Shown here piece by piece: positions 1 through 5,791 of a stretch of DNA of 7,086 nucleotides. The notes beneath the pieces were generated by a model. That model did no database searches, was not told the DNA's origin, and was given only the letters and a program-made list of their open reading frames with translations. The position numbers were made by a program, and so were the translations under genes. How positions within the stretch are numbered: the stretch's first letter is position 1; each line of letters opens with the position of its first letter. The DNA comes from Bacteroidota bacterium (GTDB lineage Bacteria > Bacteroidota > Bacteroidia > Bacteroidales > VadinHA17), in assembly GCA_012838685.1 (NCBI GenBank), contig DUOU01000267.1, positions 1 to 7,086 of the forward strand, given 5' to 3'.

Positions 1-112
1 AGAGATAGCCGAAATAACGGGAACAACGATTGAAGCTGTCAGGACAAATTTATCGAGAGCAAGAAAGAAAGTGCGAGAAGAATATTTGAAGATAGTTCGG
101 AGTTCCAAATAG
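1..112 (+). CDS. ECF-type RNA polymerase sigma factor, C-terminal end (5' partial)
   Basis: Only the last 36 codons are present, read from base 2 and ending at TAG (110-112). The translation begins EIAEITGTTIEAVRTNLSRA and ends in a basic stretch with KKVREEYLKI. This is the typical pattern of sigma-70 region 4: the 'E-I-A-E-I-x-G-x-x-x-x-x-V-R-x-x-L-x-R-A-R' helix-turn-helix that contacts the -35 element, followed by a basic C-terminal helix. The short tail after the helix and the next gene, a one-TM protein 46 bases downstream, fit a Bacteroidota ECF sigma factor co-transcribed with its regulator. The N-terminal sigma region 2 lies outside the window, so the subfamily cannot be named. Another HTH regulator with a LuxR/sigma-4-like end is possible but less likely. 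Confidence 0.85.
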   Translation, partial: EIAEITGTTIEAVRTNLSRARKKVREEYLKIVRSSK

Positions 113-158
113 ATTATTAATTCAAATTATTGGTAAATAGTTAAAGTTTATTGTTCAA

Positions 159-635
159 ATGAAAACACCAAAACGCGATAATATTTCTTTTCAAGAGGCT
201 GAAAAGCTGATTGAAAAATATTATGAGGGGGAAACTACGGTAGCGGAAGAGAAATTGCTTCGTAAATATCTTTCCGGGAAAAATGTGCCTGTTCAATTTG
301 AGGCTGAAAAAGCAATTTTAGGATATTTTGCGAGTGAGAAGGAGAAGAAAAGTGTGCGGCTTGTCCCCAATGCCCTAAAATGGGTAGCATCGGTCGCAGC
401 AGCGGTGGTGGTAATATTTCTGGGCATCTTATTCAACAATCAATCTTCTACAACAGGTTATGCTTACGTGGACGGCAAAAAAATCACCGACAAAAATGAG
501 ATTCACGCTTTAGCACGAATAGCCGTCGGCAATTTAGTTTCCGGAATTGATGAAGTGGAAAAGGGGTTGGAAAATATATGGTTTGGTCAAACGATAGAGA
601 GCCAATTGGATGTTTTTGCGGGAGTAGAATTTTAA
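159..635 (+). CDS. Single-pass membrane protein, probable anti-sigma-factor-like regulator
   Basis: The protein has 158 residues. The N-terminal cytoplasmic part (about 1-72) holds an acidic helical motif, 'AEKLIEKYYEGETTVAEEKLLRKYL' in character (residues 14-38). This motif is common at the start of sigma-operon membrane proteins in Bacteroidota. One hydrophobic segment follows at about 74-92. The remaining roughly 65 residues (GYAYVDGKKITDKNEIHALA and onward) should be periplasmic; the 'YAYVDGKKITD' pattern recurs in proteins encoded beside ECF sigma factors in Bacteroides. There is no zinc-finger HxxxCxxC motif, so it is not a classical ZAS anti-sigma factor. The gene starts 46 bases after the sigma factor stop and ends 17 bases before the next start, so co-transcription is likely. 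Anti-sigma function is inferred from topology and position, not from a recognised catalytic or binding motif. Confidence 0.75.
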   Translation: MKTPKRDNISFQEAEKLIEKYYEGETTVAEEKLLRKYLSGKNVPVQFEAEKAILGYFASEKEKKSVRLVPNALKWVASVAAAVVVIFLGILFNNQSSTTGYAYVDGKKITDKNEIHALARIAVGNLVSGIDEVEKGLENIWFGQTIESQLDVFAGVEF

Positions 636-652
636 TACGAAACGAGATAATT

Positions 653-1105
653 ATGAAGAATATGAGCAAATATTTAATTCTTACGGTGCTTTTGGCAGTC
701 GGATTTACAACCAATCTGAACGCACAGAGCGACTTGGAAATCAATAAGGTTTTTGAGCGGTACGGTAAACAGAAAGGATCGGTACTGGTGGAAATGAGCA
801 GAGAAATGCTGAAAGAATATGAATTCACCTATTACAAAAGCATTGTAACAACCAATAACGAGGAAGCTGCTGATTTTGCGCGCAAGTGCTTGGAAGTTGA
901 CCAAAAAGGCGCGAAAAAAGTGAAGCAGGTAGTTTCAAATGGTGTTCTAAGCTCCATCTATCTTCAGTTGCCCCAAAAAGGGGAATATTTCCGATTGGTT
1001 TTATTCAATGAAACCACATCACCAGAGAGTAAAATGACATTGATCTATATCGAATCCGAGAAAGACTCGGAAGAGATATTGCGAATAAACTTAAAAAGGA
1101 GATAG
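653..1105 (+). CDS. Small exported protein of unknown function (DUF4252/DUF6108-like)
   Basis: The protein has 150 residues. I chose ATG 653 because it gives a normal signal peptide: MKNMSKY, a hydrophobic core LILTVLLAVGFTT, and a cleavage site NLNA|QS after residue 24. An in-frame ATG at 578 would overlap the preceding gene by 58 bases and bury the signal peptide, so it is rejected; ATG 662 is a possible alternative. The mature part begins 'DLEINKVFERYGKQKGSVLVEMSREML' in character (residues 27-53). This resembles the small periplasmic proteins (DUF4252, DUF6108) commonly encoded next to Bacteroidota ECF sigma factors. The family name is from memory of the pattern and is tentative. The rest is mixed alpha/beta with no Cys in the periplasm except C79. 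It probably belongs to the sigma / membrane-regulator operon, perhaps as an envelope signal component. No enzymatic motif is visible. Confidence 0.75.
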   Translation: MKNMSKYLILTVLLAVGFTTNLNAQSDLEINKVFERYGKQKGSVLVEMSREMLKEYEFTYYKSIVTTNNEEAADFARKCLEVDQKGAKKVKQVVSNGVLSSIYLQLPQKGEYFRLVLFNETTSPESKMTLIYIESEKDSEEILRINLKRR

Positions 1106-1175
1106 AAAAAAGAAAAATAAGTTAAAAAAACACAACACTAGAAATTAAATTATACATAAATACAATGAATTAAAA

Positions 1176-2060
1176 ATGAAAACAAGAAAATCAACATTCA
1201 TTACATTTGCCTTTGTGCTAATTTCAGCCAATTTATTCGCGCAAGAAGTCGCGGATACGACTTTCCATTTTCGGAATAAGAACATTTTTGTAAAAGATAG
1301 TCTGGACGAAGTGAGAATAAAAGTATCACAAATCGATTCAATCGACTATGTGCCCGTGTATGAAGGCATATTTACTTCTGAGAGAAGCTTGGAAACCTAT
1401 ACGGTTGGAACGGATTTTAATATTAATACACCGTTTGGTCCTCTGTTGGGCAAAGATGGGGAAAAACCGGGGATGCGAACCCACTGGCAGGGAATGGGAG
1501 CCGGATTTTCCTTTATGATAAACAGTGATTTGGCATACAAGCCTTTTTCGTCCGGGGAGATAATATTAAATCCCTTAGAAATATCCACCACTTTTATTGA
1601 CGAATTTGCCTTGGTTACCGGTATAGGATTTGTTTATCGCGATTATGCATTGAAAGGAAACTTGAAAATGGAAAAAGTTGACGGAGTAATTACTTTTCAA
1701 AAAATGCCTACGGATATTTATTCGCGCAACAGTTTGACGCAAATTGAATTTATTGCCCCTTTACTATTTGAATGGCAGCCGAAATTAAACTATAAACACA
1801 GATTATTCTTATCGGGAGGTGTTCTTTTCAGTTATGGAAGCGATAGAGTTGGAATGCATATAACAAGGGAAAAGGATGAAGACCTTATGGGGAGAGGATT
1901 TGATGTCAGGACGCACAATGTGGATATTTTGGGTCAAATTGGTTTCAGCAGTGTAAGTTTGTACGCAAAATACACACCATACAGCATTTTTCAACCTCAA
2001 AAAGGACCGAAGTTCACTCAATTATCAGTAGGGTTAATGGTATACTTTAAAAATTATTGA
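1176..2060 (+). CDS. Exported, probable outer-membrane beta-barrel protein
   Basis: The protein has 294 residues. A signal peptide is evident (MKTRKS, hydrophobic core, cleavage LFA|QE after residue 22). The mature chain has no long hydrophobic helix. From about residue 70 it shows alternating polar/apolar strands with aromatic girdles, for example 'FALVTGIGFVYRDY', 'IEFIAPLLFEWQPKL', 'HRLFLSGGVLFSYGSD' and 'VSLYAKYTPYSIF'. It ends SVGLMVYFKNY, a final strand rich in aromatics as expected for BAM recognition. This pattern resembles the PorT-like / outer-membrane beta-barrel families of Bacteroidota, but I recognise no specific family. The gene follows the small exported protein by 70 A/T-rich bases with no terminator visible, so it may be the last gene of the sigma-factor operon or have its own promoter. 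A ligand or transport role cannot be read from the sequence. Confidence 0.75.
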   Translation: MKTRKSTFITFAFVLISANLFAQEVADTTFHFRNKNIFVKDSLDEVRIKVSQIDSIDYVPVYEGIFTSERSLETYTVGTDFNINTPFGPLLGKDGEKPGMRTHWQGMGAGFSFMINSDLAYKPFSSGEIILNPLEISTTFIDEFALVTGIGFVYRDYALKGNLKMEKVDGVITFQKMPTDIYSRNSLTQIEFIAPLLFEWQPKLNYKHRLFLSGGVLFSYGSDRVGMHITREKDEDLMGRGFDVRTHNVDILGQIGFSSVSLYAKYTPYSIFQPQKGPKFTQLSVGLMVYFKNY

Positions 2061-2202
2061 TACAAAACAACCGGATAAACATTAATTAGCGCGGTAGTTT
2101 TACTGACTTCGTTTTCCCTTTTGCTAAAAATTCCGCGGTAAAGGGCTACTCTGTTTTTTCTGTGAACTGATGTTAATCCCGGAAGAAAAACCAATGTGTC
2201 GG
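2061..2202. other. Convergent intergenic spacer, no gene seen
   Basis: These 142 bases separate the 3' ends of the beta-barrel gene (plus) and rtcB (minus). I see no coding continuation or RNA gene. A possible 6-bp stem (CCCTTT / AAAGGG around 2117-2146) lies a few bases before a T-rich run, but it is too weak to call a terminator. Confidence 0.5.
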
Positions 2203-3375
2203 CTACCCTTTGATCACGGCAAGGGGCGACAGTTTTACCTTTATTTCCACCAAATCTTCCTGGTCCAACATAACTTGAACGATGTTTTTATAAGCAGAAG
2301 GGGCTTCATCGAGGTCTCTTCTGCTTCTGATAGAATGTAGGATTCCCTTTTTGTCGAGCTTGTCTATTTCATATTCAAGACTTAAGCTTCTAACGGCCTC
2401 ATTGCGTCCCATTATTCGGCCGGCTCCATGCGAGCAACTCGCGAAACTCTCCGGGTTTCCCAACCCCTCCACTATGAAGGAGCTTGTTCCCTGCGAGCCG
2501 GGTATAATGCCGAGTTCCCCTTTATGCGCGGAGGTGGCCCCTTTGCGGTGTACCACCACTTTTTTGCCGAAATGTTTTTCCCATGCGGCATAATTGTGGG
2601 CTATGTTTATAATTTCGCCAAAAATGATATTGGGGAAATAGTGGCGAAACACCTCCTGCACCCTTGTTAGCATCAACTTGCGGTTAGCAAGCGCGAAATC
2701 GACGCAATAATTCATCTCATAATAATACATATGCGCTTCTGTTGTGGTAAATGGAAGATAAGCGAGGTCTGCCTTTGGAGGCACGGGAGAGTTCCACCGC
2801 TTATTCAGTTTTTTTGCGAGCTTGTTATAATGGTCAGCAACTTTTTTGCCCAGATTTCTGCTTCCGGAGTGTATCATTATCCAAATATAATCTTCCTTAT
2901 CTCTTTGAATCTCAATGAAATGATTACCTCCTCCAAGAGTTCCGAGCTGTCGCAAGGCAGACTCATACTCGGAACTCACAACTTCCAGGTTATCAATTTC
3001 ATAGCCCTCAGGCATAAGATTCTCATCCTGTGCTCTTTTATGGTGCTTAAAGCCCACCGGTACCCTCTCCCTGATATCTCCTACAATATCCTTCAACCTT
3101 TTCCGAATGTCAGGATTTATCCTCAAATTGGTTTTAACCGCGCACATACCGCACCCGATATCTACACCCACGGCGTTGGGTACTATCACCTTGTCAGCTG
3201 CCATTACCCCACCTATGGGCATCCCGTATCCCGAGTGCGCATCGGGCATTAAAGCTATATGTTTGAAAGCAAAAGGCAAATTGGCAAGGTTCTTCGCCTG
3301 GTACAACGTTTGGTCGTCAACCTCGTCAAGCCAAAGTTTAATGGGTATTCTTTCTGTATCTATAATTTTTTTCAT
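2203..3375 (-). CDS. rtcB: RtcB-family RNA-splicing / RNA-repair ligase
   Basis: RtcB joins RNA 2',3'-cyclic phosphate or 3'-phosphate ends to 5'-OH ends, using GTP and Mn2+ through a covalent His-GMP intermediate. The 390-residue protein from ATG 3375 shows the family signatures in order: MPDAHSGYGMPIGG (43-56); VDIGCGM with metal ligands D72 and C75; GGGNHF (H152); IHSGSR (H169); AHNYA (H260); HRKGAT (276-281); PGSQGTSSF (292-300); and CSHGAGR with H316, equivalent to the guanylylated His. It ends in Lys-Gly, as RtcB proteins typically do. Residue roles are transferred from E. coli and Pyrococcus RtcB. Start: an in-frame ATG at 3420 would add 15 charged residues, but homologues usually begin near MKKIIDTERIPIKLW, so 3375 is preferred. 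The length is close to the short bacterial form (E. coli about 408). No archease, RtcA, RtcR or PrfH gene adjoins it in the window. Confidence 0.95.
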   Translation of the reverse strand: MKKIIDTERIPIKLWLDEVDDQTLYQAKNLANLPFAFKHIALMPDAHSGYGMPIGGVMAADKVIVPNAVGVDIGCGMCAVKTNLRINPDIRKRLKDIVGDIRERVPVGFKHHKRAQDENLMPEGYEIDNLEVVSSEYESALRQLGTLGGGNHFIEIQRDKEDYIWIMIHSGSRNLGKKVADHYNKLAKKLNKRWNSPVPPKADLAYLPFTTTEAHMYYYEMNYCVDFALANRKLMLTRVQEVFRHYFPNIIFGEIINIAHNYAAWEKHFGKKVVVHRKGATSAHKGELGIIPGSQGTSSFIVEGLGNPESFASCSHGAGRIMGRNEAVRSLSLEYEIDKLDKKGILHSIRSRRDLDEAPSAYKNIVQVMLDQEDLVEIKVKLSPLAVIKG

Positions 3376-3609
3376 GCGATTTTTCTCTGTTTTTCGGTCT
3401 ATATCACCGGCCTCTTCCACGAAGATATAAAAAATATGCTATTTAGCGGGGTCTGTATGCCAACCTATTGCCTTTGCGCGACAATAACCACGGTCTTGAG
3501 ATAGGTGAATTTGGAAGGGGAGAGGGAGAAATTGACACTCTTATTTCACAATAATTAACTATATTCGCAAGTTAAATTAAACAAGAAAACTTATTAAAAT
3601 AGGATACAA
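3376..3609. other. Divergent intergenic region between rtcB and the lipoprotein gene
   Basis: These 234 bases lie between two divergently read genes and must hold promoters for both. On the plus strand, TATATTCG at 3560-3567 matches the Bacteroides -7 element TAnnTTTG at 5 of 6 fixed positions and lies 42 bases before the lipoprotein start. The nearest -33-like tetramer (ATTG, 3531-3534) is 25 bases upstream, more than the usual spacing of about 20. I could not find a good rtcB promoter on the minus strand; CCAACCTA at 3460-3467 is a poor candidate for its -7 element. No convincing small gene is seen. Confidence 0.35.
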
Positions 3610-4347
3610 ATGAAAAGGACAATTTATTTTTTATTAGCCTTATTGGTTTCAGGGACTATGTTTATGGGATGTGAGGAAAAATTGGCAGACGATCCTGTTG
3701 CTGACCAGGTAGCCGAGGATATTGCATCGACTCTTGGCTCTTCCACTTCGGGAATTTCATCCGAAATACAGGGAGTCTCGCTAATGGTAAATCTTTATAG
3801 TTTGGGTGTTAAGTCAGGAGGTATTACGGATACTGTCTATAGTACGGCTAAAAGTTTCATAAGCTTGAATGAAGAGGGAACACAGATAACTTTTCGTTAT
3901 GATTATGATTTGAATTGGGGACTCGTTTTGGAAAACAGCATACTTCATGCATATTACAACAGCTCGATATCCGGCAGTTTTGATGCTCCAAGAATATCAG
4001 CTTCCGATGAACGCAGCACTAATTGGAAATTAACAGGACTTGGGGGAGGATCAACAGAATATATCCTGAACGGGAGAAGCAACAGAGCTGGAACCACTCA
4101 GTTAAAAATAGAGGATCAGGTTGAAATAACTTCCACGTCGGATATAGTTTTCAACAATGTAACCGTTAACAAAGAGACACTGGAGATCACGGGCGGGTCG
4201 CTTGACTGGGCGATTGCCGGCGTAATTGACGGAGAAAGTTTCTCATATGACGCTACTGTTGTTTATAAAGGAGATAATCTGGCCCAGATCAACATAAATG
4301 GGCATAAATACTCCGTAAACATTGAAATTGGCGAAATAGAAGAGTAA
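3610..4347 (+). CDS. Putative lipoprotein of unknown function
   Basis: The protein has 245 residues. It begins with a short basic/hydrophobic leader and a lipobox-like FMGC, with the lipidated Cys at residue 21. It continues EEKLADDP; acidic residues just after the Cys are reminiscent of the surface-export signal of Bacteroidota lipoproteins, so display on the cell surface is possible. The mature chain is rich in Ser, Thr, Gly and beta-prone segments (for example 'TQITFRYDYDLNWGLVL', 'TSTSDIVFNNVTVNKETLEITGG', 'FSYDATVVYKGDNLAQININGH') and has no other Cys and no enzymatic motif. The repeated short strands and turns suggest an all-beta fold, perhaps an adhesive or binding protein. The gene stands alone between the divergent rtcB and a strong terminator, so it is probably monocistronic. 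I do not recognise a family. Confidence 0.8.
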   Translation: MKRTIYFLLALLVSGTMFMGCEEKLADDPVADQVAEDIASTLGSSTSGISSEIQGVSLMVNLYSLGVKSGGITDTVYSTAKSFISLNEEGTQITFRYDYDLNWGLVLENSILHAYYNSSISGSFDAPRISASDERSTNWKLTGLGGGSTEYILNGRSNRAGTTQLKIEDQVEITSTSDIVFNNVTVNKETLEITGGSLDWAIAGVIDGESFSYDATVVYKGDNLAQININGHKYSVNIEIGEIEE

Positions 4348-4370
4348 TTGTCATAAAGAATAATTTCAAT

Positions 4371-4405
4371 TCCCGGTTGCTTGCGTAAAGTACCGGGATT
4401 TTTTT
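4371..4405 (+). terminator. Rho-independent terminator after the lipoprotein gene
   Basis: A perfect 7-bp stem, TCCCGGT (4371-4377) with ACCGGGA (4392-4398), encloses a 14-base loop and is followed at once by seven T (4399-4405). It starts 23 bases after the lipoprotein stop codon, so it should end that transcript and insulate the esterase genes. Confidence 0.85.
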
Positions 4406-4433
4406 GTTCAACTGTTCAGAGTCATAAAATTTG
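4403..4433 (+). promoter_or_regulatory. Possible Bacteroides-type promoter for the esterase genes
   Basis: TTTG (4403-4406) is followed after 19 bases by AAAATTTG (4426-4433). This is close to the Bacteroidota primary-sigma pattern of TTTG near -33 and TAnnTTTG near -7 (5 of 6 fixed positions in the -7 element). The -33 tetramer overlaps the T-tract of the preceding terminator. Transcription would start near 4440, giving a leader of about 40 bases. It is a pattern match only. Confidence 0.35.
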
Positions 4434-4482
4434 GTGTTATCTTGTAAAAAATCTTTTTAAGGTAAAATAACATCCTCTAATT

Positions 4483-5655
4483 ATGAAAAAATATCTATTA
4501 CTTTTTCTCTCCCTTACTTTCAGTTTGGGGGTACATGCGCAATTTAACGCGTTAAGGGTCGTCTCTCCCGAAGTTAACGGGAATAGTGTGACAATCCGTT
4601 TTCGGGCTCCAAAAGCCATTAAAGTCGAACTTTCGGGCGGTTTTCTCCCAATAAGGGAGGTCACAACCGAGAGGGGGACTTTCGCTATGTCCGGTCCGGT
4701 GGAGATGACCGAAGGTGAAAACGGAATTTGGGAATATACCGCTGAAAATGTGGCACCTGATTTTTACACTTACACAATCTCCGTGGACGGAGTCAGAATG
4801 TTGGATCCAAATAACCTTCAGACGGTTCGTGACGGACAAAACGTGAGCAACATGGTTATTGTTCCGGGAGAAAAGAGCGAACTTTATCTCGAAGCGAAAG
4901 AGAAGAAAGGCACTCTTTCAAAAGTGTGGTATCCCTCTCCGGCATATGGAAGCGAGAGGAGGATGTATGTTTATACCCCTTACGGATATGGCGAGAGCAA
5001 CAAAAAATATCCGGTTTTATATCTCCAACACGGAGGTGGGGGAGATGAGGACGCATGGACTTCGCTCGGACGTGCCTGCCAGATAATGGACAACTTGATT
5101 GCCCGGGGCAAAGCCGTTCCGATGATTATCGTTATGCCGAACGCCAATCCGAACCAACTGGCATCGCCCGATATTATGGCCCCTCTTCCCGGGGCGACGG
5201 TTATGCAGCAGGATATGGAATCGGACGAATTCCATAGTGGCGGCAACTATGTGAAGGATCTGGTTGAAAATATTATCCCTTATGTCGAATCGCGTTACAA
5301 TGTAATTAAAAACAAGAACTCAAGGGCGCTTGCCGGGCTTTCAATGGGAGGCATCTACACGCTCTATACAACAGCACGTTATCCGAATCTGTTCGGTTAT
5401 ATAGGTGTGCTGAGTATGGGATTTACCCCCGGCAGGGATGTTAAGGCGGAACTTACTCCGGTGAAAAATGCCGGATATAAGCTCTATTGGGTTGGTTGCG
5501 GCGAAACCGACATGGCGTACGCCAACACGGAAAGATTGTTGAAGGGGCTCGACGATATGGGAATGGAATACATCAATTTTAACAAAGTGGGCGGACACAA
5601 CTGGGATACCTGGAGAGTATGCCTCAAAGAGATGGCTCCGCTGTTGTTCAAATAG
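4483..5655 (+). CDS. Secreted CE1 / feruloyl-esterase-like carbohydrate esterase with N-terminal E-set domain (first of three)
   Basis: The protein has 390 residues. A signal peptide (cleavage VHA|QF after residue 19) sends it out of the cytoplasm. Residues about 24-128 form an Ig-like E-set / CBM48-like domain (VVSPEVNGNSVTIRFRAPKA; FYTYTISVDGVRMLDPNN). Residues about 145-390 form an alpha/beta-hydrolase of the Esterase D / CE1 type: YPVLYLQHGGGGDE with the oxyanion-loop glycines, nucleophile Ser287 in GLSMGG, probable acid Asp343 in GETD, and His372 in GGHNWDTW. Family members hydrolyse feruloyl or acetyl esters on xylan-type polysaccharides; the actual substrate here is inferred only as an acylated polysaccharide. 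Compared with the next esterase, it carries about 18 extra residues between the strand ending MPN (218-220) and the helix before Ser287 (about 219-266), likely shaping the substrate pocket. It is the first gene after the terminator, followed by a paralogue 34 bases on. Confidence 0.88.
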   Translation: MKKYLLLFLSLTFSLGVHAQFNALRVVSPEVNGNSVTIRFRAPKAIKVELSGGFLPIREVTTERGTFAMSGPVEMTEGENGIWEYTAENVAPDFYTYTISVDGVRMLDPNNLQTVRDGQNVSNMVIVPGEKSELYLEAKEKKGTLSKVWYPSPAYGSERRMYVYTPYGYGESNKKYPVLYLQHGGGGDEDAWTSLGRACQIMDNLIARGKAVPMIIVMPNANPNQLASPDIMAPLPGATVMQQDMESDEFHSGGNYVKDLVENIIPYVESRYNVIKNKNSRALAGLSMGGIYTLYTTARYPNLFGYIGVLSMGFTPGRDVKAELTPVKNAGYKLYWVGCGETDMAYANTERLLKGLDDMGMEYINFNKVGGHNWDTWRVCLKEMAPLLFK

Positions 5656-5689
5656 GTAAAAAACAGACAAACTTAATTAAAAGAATATT

Positions 5690-5767
5690 ATGAGAAACAA
5701 AGCAATCCGTACAGTGTTGTTGTTGATCTGCGTTACTTTCCCAACGAGTGTCTGTTTAACGGCATAG
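5690..5767 (+). pseudogene. Orphaned signal-peptide leader of the second esterase, ended by in-frame TAG
   Basis: ATG 5690 opens a frame of 25 codons that encodes a good signal peptide: MRNKAIR, then a hydrophobic core TVLLLICV, then FPTSVCLTA. A TAG follows at 5765-5767. The frame is the same as that of the esterase body, and after the TAG it reads GLFSSRSPVVNADKTVTF without further interruption. Signal peptides in this window end in a small residue followed by Gln, so 'CLTA|Q-GLF' with CAG in place of TAG would restore the expected 377-residue preprotein by one base change. The start lies 34 bases after the upstream esterase, in an A/T-rich leader like those of its neighbours. Confidence 0.75.
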
Positions 5768-5791
5768 GGACTTTTTTCCAGCAGATCACCT

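Noticed and set aside
578..652. Upstream in-frame ATG (578) extending the small exported protein by 25 residues
   Set aside because: It would overlap the membrane-regulator gene by 58 bases and place the signal peptide internally; ATG 653 gives a normal signal peptide.
2117..2160. Possible terminator stem CCCTTT / AAAGGG between the convergent genes
   Set aside because: Short A/T-containing stem, 18-base loop, and the T-run is not adjacent.
2731..3252. 173-codon open frame on the plus strand opposite rtcB
   Set aside because: It lies wholly antisense to a strongly conserved rtcB, has no family motif, and its composition is that of a shadow frame.
3376..3420. ATG 3420 as start of rtcB
   Set aside because: The 15 added residues are charged and not typical of RtcB, whose N-terminus usually begins close to MKKIIDTERIPIK.
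3463..3506. Inverted repeat ACCTAT / ATAGGT in the divergent intergenic region as an operator or RNA hairpin
   Set aside because: Six bases with a 32-base spacer is expected by chance in a region of this size.
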